This document shows positions 9,421-16,580 of a DNA stretch of 41,826 nt, one piece after another. Location: the NCBI GenBank assembly GCA_002377645.1, contig DFQF01000059.1, forward strand, positions 1 through 41,826, in the 5' to 3' direction. The position numbers were made by a program, and so were the translations under genes. The DNA is from Nitrospinaceae bacterium UBA3496. GTDB lineage: Bacteria; UBA8248. The notes under the pieces were generated by a model. The model saw only the letters and a list, made by a program, of their open reading frames with translations, was not told the DNA's origin and did not search any database. Positions within the stretch are counted from its first letter, which is position 1. Each line of letters starts with the position of its first letter.

Positions 9421-9669
9421 TTAGGGTTTATATTCGGGAAGGGTTCTTTCAAAATCTTCCCTCATTTTTCTTCCCTTTTTAATTACTAAATACCCAGGTC
9501 CATAACGTATAACGCTTGTTAGAGCGGGTATAGGACAATTTTTCGAAATTATAAGGTTATCCTGTTCTTCCCTAGGAAGATAACGTTTAGAATCTTCTTC
9601 TGTTAGAAGAATTTCTTCAGAACAACAATGCGGCTGATCGATATACTCACAAGTAATTTTTTCTGACAT
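9421..9669 (-). CDS. small conserved-looking protein with four cysteines, unknown function
   Basis: 82 residues, no signal peptide or membrane helix. Cysteines are at 7, 15, 16 and 45, in CEYIDQPHCC and NCPIPAL. The C-terminal half (VIRYGPGYLVIKKGRK) looks like a small beta-rich domain. GGAG lies 8 bases before the ATG, which supports it as a real gene. It is divergent from the selenoprotein pair, with 176 bp between them. A metal-binding or redox role is possible from the cysteines but not shown. I do not recognise the family. Confidence 0.65.
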   Translation of the reverse strand: MSEKITCEYIDQPHCCSEEILLTEEDSKRYLPREEQDNLIISKNCPIPALTSVIRYGPGYLVIKKGRKMREDFERTLPEYKP

Positions 9670-9768
9670 TATAGTGCTCCAATCAAAGTGTCTCTATACT
9701 AAAAAGGGTAGATGTAGGCAGTCAAGTCTTATATGTGAAAAATTATAAAAAAGAAAAAAATACGAAGT

Positions 9769-9796
9769 TTGTAAGTTTTTTAAAAAAAGGTATAAA
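9769..9796 (+). promoter_or_regulatory. candidate promoter for the selenoprotein pair
   Basis: TTGTAA (9769-9774), a 16-base spacer and TATAAA (9791-9796) lie about 50 bp before the first redoxin start. The -10 is good and the -35 moderate. A ribosome binding site AGGAG lies 7-8 bases before the ATG at 9846. Confidence 0.4.
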
Positions 9797-9845
9797 TGAT
9801 TGGACTTTCTTTTTTCTGGAAAATTACTAATTAGGAGATATTTTA

Positions 9846-10340
9846 ATGCCTAGAATGAAAAATGAAATTTTAGATACAGGGGATATGTTCCCGAAATCTA
9901 CTTTTTCAAAAGTAGGAGGAGGAACCTTTTCTTTACCAGATGATTTAGGCGATGACTGGGGCGTTTTCTTGGTATATAGGGGGCACTGGTGACCTTATTG
10001 TAGGCAGCAGTTGTCTGCCTTCGCAAAAGCCACTAAGTTGAAAGAGGAAGGTGTTAAGATATTTGCACTTTCTGTAGACAACGAAGAAGATGCTCAAAAA
10101 ACAGTTGAAGAATGTGGATTAGATTATCCACTTGGATATGGAGTTTCCCACGAAGAATTTTCAAATTTGACAGGTTGTTTTTACGAAGAAAAAAGAAAGA
10201 TTATTCATGGAACGGGTTATGTAATAAAGCCAGATGGTACGATAGCCGTGGGCGTATATAGTACAGGACCAATAGGTAGATTAGTTTGGCAGGACGTACT
10301 CTACATGATACAGTTCTGGAAAAAACAAGCCCAGAAATAG
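9846..10340 (+). CDS. Prx-like (thioredoxin-fold) selenoprotein with U-P-Y-C active site
   Basis: Read through one in-frame TGA (9990-9992), this is a 164-residue AhpC/TSA-type redoxin, starting at ATG 9846 (AGGAG upstream) and ending at TAG 10338. The context is VYRGHW-UGA-PYCRQQL, exactly where relatives have RGxWCPYC, so UGA stands at the N-terminal redox Cys (residue 49) and Cys52 is its partner. Further Cys are at 90 and 111. The frame on both sides is protein-like and aligns with the next gene throughout (TGDMFP, WGV, YRG.WUPY, SVD, PDG, YS.GP.G.LVWQDV). A hairpin fitting a bacterial SECIS starts 9 bases after the UGA. Expected role: selenol-based peroxide or disulfide reduction in the cytosol. 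If UGA were a stop, only 48 residues would be made. Confidence 0.9.
9990..10020 (+). promoter_or_regulatory. UGA codon with bSECIS-like hairpin (selenoprotein 1)
   Basis: After the UGA (9990-9992), AGGCAG (10002-10007) pairs perfectly with CTGCCT (10015-10020) around the 7-base loop cagttgt. The loop starts 16 bases after the UGA and contains G. Bacterial SECIS elements recognised by SelB lie within the coding region just after UGA with this kind of small, G-containing apical loop. The function is inferred from position and structure. Confidence 0.7.
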
Positions 10341-10364
10341 TTTTACATGTTATTGGAGGAGTAG

Positions 10365-10883
10365 ATGCCAAAAGTTAATACATTAACTCTCGATACAGGA
10401 GATATGTTTCCCCATTTAGAATTTAATACTTTTCAGGGGGATGCAATTGTAATTCCTGAATATCTAAAAGGATCATGGGGTGTAGTTCTTTTTTATCGTG
10501 GTGATTGGTGACCGTATTGAATTGCACAACTTGCTGCATTCTCCCGGGCGGGAGAAAAGCTTAAGGCTGAAGGTATTAAGGTGGTTGCTGGTTCTGTTGA
10601 TTCAAATGAAATTGTAGCTAAAACAATTGAAAAGACTAAAGCAAATTTTCCTATTGCATATGATCTGGATCCCGTTCTGATCTCTGAAAAAACAGGTGCA
10701 ATGTATCAATCTGATAAGGGAGATAAGCCAAAACCTTTCTTGCATTCAACTAATTTTCTTCTTTCACCCGATGGAAAAGTAAATATATCTTTATATAGTT
10801 CGGGTCCTCTTGGAAAACTTGTATGGCAAGATGTTATTCAGGCTGTGCAGTTTAGGAAGAAAAAAATGACCTCTGAAAAGTAG
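10365..10883 (+). CDS. Prx-like selenoprotein with double selenocysteine U-P-Y-U site (SelL-like)
   Basis: Read through two in-frame TGA codons (10509-10511 and 10518-10520), this gives 172 residues from ATG 10365 (GGAGGAG upstream) to TAG 10881. The site reads FYRGDW-U49-PY-U52-IAQLAAF and aligns with U49-P-Y-C52 of the preceding paralogue, so both redox positions would be selenocysteine. The translated protein contains no cysteine at all, so its redox chemistry would rest on a diselenide. UxxU Prx-like proteins are known as the SelL family from aquatic animals and some marine bacteria. It starts 24 bp after the first selenoprotein gene and ends before a strong terminator, so the two form an operon. 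The reductant and substrate are unknown. Confidence 0.88.
10509..10556 (+). promoter_or_regulatory. two UGA codons with two candidate bSECIS hairpins (selenoprotein 2)
   Basis: Hairpin A: TGCA (10523-10526) pairs with TGCA (10535-10538) around loop caacttgc. Its loop begins 16 bases after the first UGA, the same distance as in selenoprotein 1 but with different paired bases. Hairpin B: TTCTCCC (10539-10545) pairs with GGGAGAA (10550-10556) around loop GGGC. That loop starts 26 bases after the second UGA. B is the more stable. One hairpin may serve both codons, or each codon may have its own; sequence alone cannot decide. Confidence 0.55.
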
Positions 10884-10922
10884 TAAATCTCTTTTTAGTT
10901 TTCCTTTTAATCTTTTGGTGAA

Positions 10923-10962
10923 GGAGGCGCTATCTCCGCCGTATCTAGCGCCTCCCTCTTTT
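10923..10962 (+). terminator. strong rho-independent terminator after the selenoprotein pair
   Basis: A perfect 10-bp stem, GGAGGCGCTA (10923-10932) with TAGCGCCTCC (10946-10955), has a 13-base loop and is followed by a T-rich ctcttttcctt tract. It lies about 40 bp after the second selenoprotein stop and isolates this two-gene operon. Confidence 0.9.
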
Positions 10963-10983
10963 CCTTGAACAAGGAGTTAAAGA

Positions 10984-11031
10984 ATGAGTACGTTTAGACT
11001 ACAAAAGGATCGCATAAAGAGTATGAAGTAA
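10984..11031 (+). CDS. possible 15-residue peptide ORF
   Basis: ATG at 10984 is preceded by AAGGAG with 7-base spacing and opens a short frame, MSTFRLQKDRIKSMK, ending in TAA. It follows the selenoprotein terminator and faces the convergent ATPase gene. The good ribosome binding site is the only support. It may be a relic of a deleted gene or chance. Confidence 0.2.
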   Translation: MSTFRLQKDRIKSMK

Positions 11032-11062
11032 AACTGAAGAGATTATGAAAGTGAAAATTGTA

Positions 11063-13210
11063 CTAAGAAATGGAATTTTTATTAGAAAGTTCTATAAATT
11101 TAAATGAATCGCCCAATTTTTTGCATTCAGTTTGAAATAATTTCTTTAGATGATCGTCCATTGTGAAATAAAAAATTTGCCACCCCAATTTAGTCAATTC
11201 TATGATTTGAAAAACTAAATTTTCACGTCTTTCCCAGTCAGAGTGTTGGAAAGCATCGTCTAAGATTAAAAATGCACTTTGTGATTGGAGAGACAACTTT
11301 GCAAATCCGGTTCTTAAAGCAAGAAAAACTTGATCTTTGGCTCCTGTACTTAATTTCGAAATAGAAAATTCTTCGTCCTCATTATTTATTACAATAAGTC
11401 CTTCTTGTTTTTCTTTTCTGATTTTATGGTAATTTCTTGTAATTGAAAAAAGTGCATCTCGTACTTCTTTTCTTTGCAGTCCTTCTTCTATCCTTTCATT
11501 TTCTTTTTCTCTAAATTCTTTAACTATTGAGTGAATCTTTATTTTGCTAATAATTTCTGCAGTTTTTTCGATATAAGCGTTTTCTTTTTCTTGCAATACT
11601 TTTCTCAAGCTAGGAATTAAATCTTCCCATTTTTCTTCTTGAGATTTTAAAGTTGCCCATACTTTAGCTCGGAGAAAATTCATCTCTTCCTCTTTGTCTC
11701 TTTTAGATTTCTCTTTATCTATTTTAGATTCCTTTAGGTTTTCATACTCATTTTCGTTCCATTCTAAATTTGTTGGTTTCTCCAGAAATTTTTCTCGAGG
11801 AACTTTCAAACCTTCTAATTCTAAATTTCTTTTATAAATCTCATCTTTCTTTGAATCGATAGAATCATTATTTCTAGCTAAGTTCTCTCCTAATTCTTCG
11901 ATCTTACTTTTCCAATTATTGATCTCCAATTCTTGATGACCAAGTTTGCCAAAAAGTTTTTCGATATCTTCTCGATGTTCATCTTGTTCTTTTTCTCTTT
12001 TTTCTAACGCTTCTTTATCACGTTTGTATTCATTTTGTTTTTCTTTTATAACTTCAAACTTAGTTTCTAAAGTCGTTAGATTTGTGAGTTCTTTATTAAA
12101 TCTTTTTTTATATTCTTTTTTAAGCTCAGTTAATTCATTTTTGTAGAGACTATTCTTTCTTTTTTCTTTGAACTTTAGACTGAATAGAATAAAGAAAATT
12201 ATAGAAAGAATTGTTGTAGTAAAAGGGATCCATCCAGGATAGAGAAAAGTCGCAATACCAGTGACTATTAAAAAAAAGCAAGTAATCCAAAAATAAAGGT
12301 CATAAGAGCTTTTCTCTGTATTTTGTAAGAATTTTAAATAGTTTGTTTTTGCATTTTCAAGCCATTCATAATCTTCTTTATGATCTTTTAAATTATCTTT
12401 TTCTTCTTTTATTTTATTTTCTTCAGTTTCATAGTGTTTTCTTTTTGCTTTTAAGTCGGCGATGATGTCAGGATTTAGATTGAGGTTTGTTTTTTCTATT
12501 TCTGATTTCTCCTTTTTTAGTTCATTTATAGATTCATTGATTTTAAATGCTTTATAACATTTGGCGACTTCCAAAACTTCAATTTTAGAATTTAGAATTT
12601 CTATGGATTTGTCGATGTCTTGGATCGATGTTGAAGCATGAGTTTGCTCAACTTCCTTTAGGAGGGATTCTATTTCTTCTTTTTCTTTAATTAAATCATT
12701 TCTTTGATTTATATCTCCTCTATTGTCACCATTAATATCTTTATTCTCAATTTTTGCGTTTTGTAAAGTTTTTGAAATGTTTTTTTCAATCTCATCTAAA
12801 ATTCCTTCTGCTGAAAGAAAATTTTTTAAAAAAGAATGGCCTATACCATCGGCCGCATTTTTTTGAAGTGTGGTTTCTCCGCCTTTGATAACAAGCAAGG
12901 AAGAGAGATCTTTAGGAAGTTGTGAGTCTTCTTCCCAAATTTGGTCTAGTTTTTTTTTGCTCGATTTAGTGAAAGATTCAGTTTTTTGGCTTAGCCCTGA
13001 TATTTGGATTCTTCCTGTGATATCCCAATCCCGAGTTTCTAATTTGTTTTTTTTGTTTTGAAAGAGAAGTTCAATCAAACCTTCAACAAGAAAAGTTTTC
13101 CCGCTTTCATTATGACCGTATATTAAATTGAGTTTTCCAGGTTCTATTTCGAAGTCTTTCTGTAAAGGCCCATTTCTGTTGATTTTTAATTTTTTTATTT
13201 GGATTGTCAT
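11063..13210 (-). CDS. membrane-anchored SbcC/Rad50-like ATPase (YhaN-like)
   Basis: 715 residues from the ATG at 13210, whose ATGA overlaps the stop of the upstream nuclease gene; GGGAG lies 9 bases before it. A longer frame from 13249 would overlap by 43 bp and is less likely. Walker A GHNESGKT is at 32-39, an ABC-type signature LSTGAKDQ is near 640, and Walker B FLILDDAF lies just after. Long coiled coils fill the middle. In place of the Rad50 zinc hook (no CxxC is present) there are two adjacent hydrophobic helices at about 304-325 and 328-346, which suggests membrane anchoring. With the SbcD-like partner it would process DNA ends or hairpins. The layout resembles Bacillus YhaN/YhaO rather than E. 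coli SbcCD. Confidence 0.88.
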   Translation of the reverse strand: MTIQIKKLKINRNGPLQKDFEIEPGKLNLIYGHNESGKTFLVEGLIELLFQNKKNKLETRDWDITGRIQISGLSQKTESFTKSSKKKLDQIWEEDSQLPKDLSSLLVIKGGETTLQKNAADGIGHSFLKNFLSAEGILDEIEKNISKTLQNAKIENKDINGDNRGDINQRNDLIKEKEEIESLLKEVEQTHASTSIQDIDKSIEILNSKIEVLEVAKCYKAFKINESINELKKEKSEIEKTNLNLNPDIIADLKAKRKHYETEENKIKEEKDNLKDHKEDYEWLENAKTNYLKFLQNTEKSSYDLYFWITCFFLIVTGIATFLYPGWIPFTTTILSIIFFILFSLKFKEKRKNSLYKNELTELKKEYKKRFNKELTNLTTLETKFEVIKEKQNEYKRDKEALEKREKEQDEHREDIEKLFGKLGHQELEINNWKSKIEELGENLARNNDSIDSKKDEIYKRNLELEGLKVPREKFLEKPTNLEWNENEYENLKESKIDKEKSKRDKEEEMNFLRAKVWATLKSQEEKWEDLIPSLRKVLQEKENAYIEKTAEIISKIKIHSIVKEFREKENERIEEGLQRKEVRDALFSITRNYHKIRKEKQEGLIVINNEDEEFSISKLSTGAKDQVFLALRTGFAKLSLQSQSAFLILDDAFQHSDWERRENLVFQIIELTKLGWQIFYFTMDDHLKKLFQTECKKLGDSFKFIELSNKNSIS

Positions 13211-14277
13211 TTGGAAATGCTCCCGTAAATTGTTTCTAGAGCTTTCCATACAATATCATTTTTGGTTGGTTCTCCATCAATAAAATTCCAATCTTCTTCA
13301 TTCTCAATTTTTGAGATAACTCTTTGTGCTATTTTATTTAATTGAGAATTGCTCTGAATTGTGCTTAATTTTTTATGATCAGGACCATCATCGTCGTGAA
13401 AAGAATATTCTTGGAATGCAGATTTTGTTGTTTCAATTATTTTTTTTCTGTTTTCGCAATATCCTCTTACTTCTATACGGAGGCGCACCTTATTTTTTTC
13501 GTTATTATCCAATTTCCAAGATTCAATGCGTTTTCGGATTTGAGTGCGCAAATTTTGTATTTCATCTTCAGATGGGAAAATGGTAAATGACTCTTGAATA
13601 TAAATTATATCTGTTTTTATTTCTGTAGGTTTTATAGAAAAATTATTAGTATCAAAAATTAAAAATCTTCTTTTTCCTGTTTCCGTAATATCTAATCCGC
13701 AAGGAGATCCTAAATAATAAACACTATTTTCGAGGAATTGGGGTTTATGAATATGACCAAGAAAGGTTAATTTTGGTTTATACTTAGAAAGATCGTTTCT
13801 TGTAAGAGGCATATATTCACCTGGTTCAAGAGGATTTTGTTCTTTTCTTCCAGCGTAGAAATCTCCATGAGAAATCAAAATCCAATCCTTTCCATCGATT
13901 TTGTTTTGTATCTCTGAGATGATTTCCCCCATTTTTTTGTCTTTTTTAAAGGGGACAAATCCAAAATGTGAATTTCCTAATTTAACAACTGTAGGTTTTT
14001 CATGTATACAAAATTGCTCTCCTGAAAAATGTGAATTTTGTATATTTTCATCGTGGTTCCCTGGAATTATATGTATAGAAAATCCTGGATAATCTTTTAA
14101 AAGATTTTCGATTTCGGAAACATTGCTTTGGTCTTGATCAAATAGATCTCCAGCAATTATTAAAGTATCGATTTGTTCTTGTTCCATATTTTGCAGAATA
14201 AAATTAAGAGCGGAGAACCTTTCTGGTGTTTTTGACTGGCTTATAAGGTGAACATCGGCTGTTAATGCAATCTTCAT
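13207..14277 (-). CDS. SbcD/Mre11-like metallophosphoesterase (YhaO-like)
   Basis: 356 residues with the calcineurin-type metal motifs in order: DVH (8-10), GDLFD (43-47), GNHD (73-76), SHGD (136-139) and GHIH (174-177). This is the nuclease half of an SbcCD/Mre11-Rad50-type complex. The C-terminal region after about 230 lacks obvious motifs and would be the capping/ATPase-binding part. It overlaps the ATPase gene by 4 bases (ATGA), as expected for subunits made in fixed ratio. It follows a VOC protein gene by 25 bp. The Shine-Dalgarno is weak. Confidence 0.9.
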   Translation of the reverse strand: MKIALTADVHLISQSKTPERFSALNFILQNMEQEQIDTLIIAGDLFDQDQSNVSEIENLLKDYPGFSIHIIPGNHDENIQNSHFSGEQFCIHEKPTVVKLGNSHFGFVPFKKDKKMGEIISEIQNKIDGKDWILISHGDFYAGRKEQNPLEPGEYMPLTRNDLSKYKPKLTFLGHIHKPQFLENSVYYLGSPCGLDITETGKRRFLIFDTNNFSIKPTEIKTDIIYIQESFTIFPSEDEIQNLRTQIRKRIESWKLDNNEKNKVRLRIEVRGYCENRKKIIETTKSAFQEYSFHDDDGPDHKKLSTIQSNSQLNKIAQRVISKIENEEDWNFIDGEPTKNDIVWKALETIYGSISK

Positions 14278-14302
14278 TTAAATAATTTTCTCTTTTTCTT
14301 AA

Positions 14303-14701
14303 TTATTGATATTCTGTTTTTTGACAAAGTTCAATCCTTATATTTCCTGGGCCTTTAATAAAGGCGATAGTTCTACCTCCTATTCCGGTATCTTCTGGTT
14401 CTTGAAAAACTTCTGCTCCTCTTGATACAAGCCATTCTAGTGCATTACGGACATTTTCTACAGATAACCCAATATGATCGAGTCCTTCTACTAACTCTGG
14501 ATTTCTAGAATCCGGGTCATCATTTTCTCTCATGCCTCGAATACGGAGAGTGCCATTTCCAAACCTTAAAATTGCGTAAGCAGCACCTTTATGATTCTCT
14601 TTATAATCAATTATTTGCATTCCAAAAACTTTATCAAAATAATCGGTTAGCGCTCGAACGTCACTTACCAAAAAATGTACATGATCAAAACCAAAATCCA
14701 T
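14303..14701 (-). CDS. VOC (glyoxalase/extradiol dioxygenase fold) family protein
   Basis: 132 residues, a complete two-module VOC domain. Candidate metal ligands are H7 (FDHVHF), H76 (GLDHIGL) and E124 (IRIELCQ), with a second module starting GLDHIGLSVENV. VOC members include glyoxalase I, methylmalonyl-CoA epimerase, fosfomycin-resistance enzymes and dioxygenases; nothing here fixes the substrate. It lies 25 bp before the sbcD-like gene and about 134 bp after the cupin gene and its terminator, so it may start its own transcript. Confidence 0.85.
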   Translation of the reverse strand: MDFGFDHVHFLVSDVRALTDYFDKVFGMQIIDYKENHKGAAYAILRFGNGTLRIRGMRENDDPDSRNPELVEGLDHIGLSVENVRNALEWLVSRGAEVFQEPEDTGIGGRTIAFIKGPGNIRIELCQKTEYQ

Positions 14702-14789
14702 TAAACTCTCAAGAAAAGAACGTAGGAAGTAAATTATACTAAGGGCGTAAATTTTTTATGAAAAATGATTTCAAAATAGGAATTCAATG

Positions 14790-14829
14790 AAGCGACCTGA
14801 AAAATTTTGAAAATATTTTCAGGCCGCTT
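14790..14829 (-). terminator. hairpin terminator after the cupin gene
   Basis: A 14-position stem with a single A-C mismatch pairs 14790-14803 with 14816-14829 around a 12-base loop, 6 bp after the cupin stop. The T-tract on the minus strand is poor, so termination may be partial. Confidence 0.65.
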
Positions 14830-14835
14830 TTAAAT

Positions 14836-15225
14836 TTATTGTCCGGAAAGTTTTTCCATTACTTCTTCTGCATCTTCTGCCTTATTATAGTCTTGATCAA
14901 GTGTGCCATCTCCACAAGGACTTTTAACCGCAAAGAAAACGGCTGGACCTTCTGTTGTAAAAATTCCATGTCTTGTGTTTCTTGGAATATGTATTAAGTC
15001 CCCAGATTGGATTTCTTTGTTTTCGTCTCCAAGGATCATATTCATTTTACCAGAAATGACTAACATGAACTGTTCTTCATTTGGATGGAAGTGCGGAGGA
15101 GGTCCTTCTCCTGTTTGATAAGTTACTACCCCAGCTTTCATGAGATCTCCCGCTACTGTTTTAGCAGTTGCAGGTCCAACTTCAGAATATTTCGTTTCCA
15201 TCTCTTCAATTTTATAAAAAGGCAT
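14836..15225 (-). CDS. small single-domain cupin protein
   Basis: 129 residues. Cupin motif 1 has ligands H45 and H47 (PPPHFHPNEEQF) and E51; motif 2 has H86 in PRNTRHG, so a complete metal site is present. Such small cupins range from dioxygenases to isomerases and binding proteins; the reaction is not predictable. GGAG lies 8 bases before the ATG. It is the last gene of a four-gene minus-strand operon, 14 bp after the queuosine-precursor transporter gene, and is followed by a hairpin. Confidence 0.88.
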   Translation of the reverse strand: MPFYKIEEMETKYSEVGPATAKTVAGDLMKAGVVTYQTGEGPPPHFHPNEEQFMLVISGKMNMILGDENKEIQSGDLIHIPRNTRHGIFTTEGPAVFFAVKSPCGDGTLDQDYNKAEDAEEVMEKLSGQ

Positions 15226-15239
15226 AGTATTTCTCCGAA

Positions 15240-15857
15240 TTAACTGTGATCGGAATGTTTGCGTAAAATATTAACTCCTGCGTATACAAATGGAGTATCT
15301 ATAAGAGCAACAACAATCTTAATAAACCATTGTCCGATTATTATTGAGAGCACTACACTATTAGGGAAGACCCCATAAAATGCGATAGTTATAAAAATAA
15401 CAGTATCGATAAACTGTGAAATGATAGTAGAGACATTATTTCTAAGCCATAGATATTTACCTTCTGTTTTCTCTTTTATCTTTGAAAAAATCCAAACATC
15501 AGTAAATTGGCTTGTTAAATATGCAAAAATACTTGCTATAACAATTCTTGAACCAGCGTTAAGAACTGTTTCATATGCAGCTTGATTTTTCCAAAATACA
15601 GCGGCAGGCCATAAAATAGAAATTTGCATCAAAACTAAAACAAGTACTTTGGTAATGAACCCTGCCATAACCACCTTTCTGGTTCTTTCTTTACCAAAGA
15701 CTTCTCCTAAAATATCGGTACACGTAAAAGTTATTGAATAAGCCAACACACCCGCGGATACTGTCAAAGAGCCAATCATAATTATTTTAGATGCTAGAAC
15801 ATCTGCGATAACAAGACCACCAATAAATAAGCTTGTTAACAAGGTAAATCCGTACAT
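15240..15857 (-). CDS. yhhQ: queuosine precursor transporter, YhhQ/VUT family
   Basis: 205 residues, about six membrane helices. The signature FTCTDILGEVFGKERTRKVV near the third helix and STIISQFIDTVIFI are characteristic of YhhQ-family (PF02592-type) inner-membrane proteins. They take up queuosine precursors such as preQ0/preQ1 for tRNA wobble modification. AGAGGA precedes the ATG. No other queuosine gene is nearby. Its operon partners are a cyclase-family hydrolase and a cupin, which do not point to queuosine, so co-transcription may be incidental. Confidence 0.87.
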   Translation of the reverse strand: MYGFTLLTSLFIGGLVIADVLASKIIMIGSLTVSAGVLAYSITFTCTDILGEVFGKERTRKVVMAGFITKVLVLVLMQISILWPAAVFWKNQAAYETVLNAGSRIVIASIFAYLTSQFTDVWIFSKIKEKTEGKYLWLRNNVSTIISQFIDTVIFITIAFYGVFPNSVVLSIIIGQWFIKIVVALIDTPFVYAGVNILRKHSDHS

Positions 15858-15899
15858 AAAGTTATCCTCTTTCTAAATTGATGAATGTTATATGAGGGA

Positions 15900-16580
15900 C
15901 TACGGGATCCTTGCCACAACCCGTGCGGGGGCACCTTCGACTTTGTAAAGTTTAACTGGAAATGCAAAAATTTCAAACTCCATCTCCTCAAAAGAATCAA
16001 GATTTACTACGTGTTCTATAAGAGGAATTCCATTTCCCAAAACAGTTCTATGACCTGGAGAGTCTCCCTTAGAGGCTTTTCCTCCTGGTTTCATACCAGG
16101 ATCAATAGGATGATCCATACATAAGGCTTTCATCCCGCAATCGCAAAGGAATTCACATGCTTCCTTGTTAAGATATGGATTCTTAGGAAAATAATCTTCA
16201 GTGAAAATAGCTTTCTTTGACCAACCAGACCAGGTTACTGCAATCGCCCCATTTAATTTTTTCGGATCAAAGCCTGGAGAATTTATAATATGTTCTTTTG
16301 TAATTTCACTTGCTGGCTTAGAAGTTGTACGAACATCGATCTTAATTGCCTTTCCGCAAAAAGTATCTAAAGGCATTTCATCTAAAGTGACTCCATCTGA
16401 AAAAAAATGGTTAGGTGAGTCTAAGTGTGTTCCTTGGTGAATAGCCATTTTTACTGCGCTATTTTGCCTTCCATGTGACTCGTGTTCATGAAACTTCCAG
16501 AACTCTACGGGTGGAAATGTTGGGACAAGGCAGAGATCAGGGTGTCCAAGCGGTGCCGTTAGATCTATTAGTTTACTCAT
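15900..16580 (-). CDS. cyclase family protein (kynurenine formamidase-like metal hydrolase)
   Basis: 226 residues with the PF04199-type metal-binding motif HQGTHLDSPNHF (H48, H52, D54, H58). The family includes KynB-type N-formylkynurenine formamidase, isatin hydrolase and polyketide cyclases. A later H in SPGHRTVLGNGIPLIE fits the family's C-terminal conserved region. The start shares ATGA with the stop of the upstream alpha/beta hydrolase gene, so the two are tightly coupled and may act on the same compound (inference). Cys-rich FLCDCGMKALCMDHPID is unusual but may simply be structural. Confidence 0.88.
   Translation of the reverse strand: MSKLIDLTAPLGHPDLCLVPTFPPVEFWKFHEHESHGRQNSAVKMAIHQGTHLDSPNHFFSDGVTLDEMPLDTFCGKAIKIDVRTTSKPASEITKEHIINSPGFDPKKLNGAIAVTWSGWSKKAIFTEDYFPKNPYLNKEACEFLCDCGMKALCMDHPIDPGMKPGGKASKGDSPGHRTVLGNGIPLIEHVVNLDSFEEMEFEIFAFPVKLYKVEGAPARVVARIP

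Noticed and set aside
9990..10520. UGA codons as nonsense mutations, assembly errors or a genetic code with UGA = Trp
   Set aside because: They occur at the same redox positions in two paralogues, with intact frames and hairpins. Other genes here stop with TGA, and Trp is encoded by TGG directly beside the UGAs.
13211..13249. 13-residue N-terminal extension of the SbcC-like protein
   Set aside because: It overlaps the SbcD-like gene; ATG 13210 has a GGGAG site and the usual ATGA overlap.
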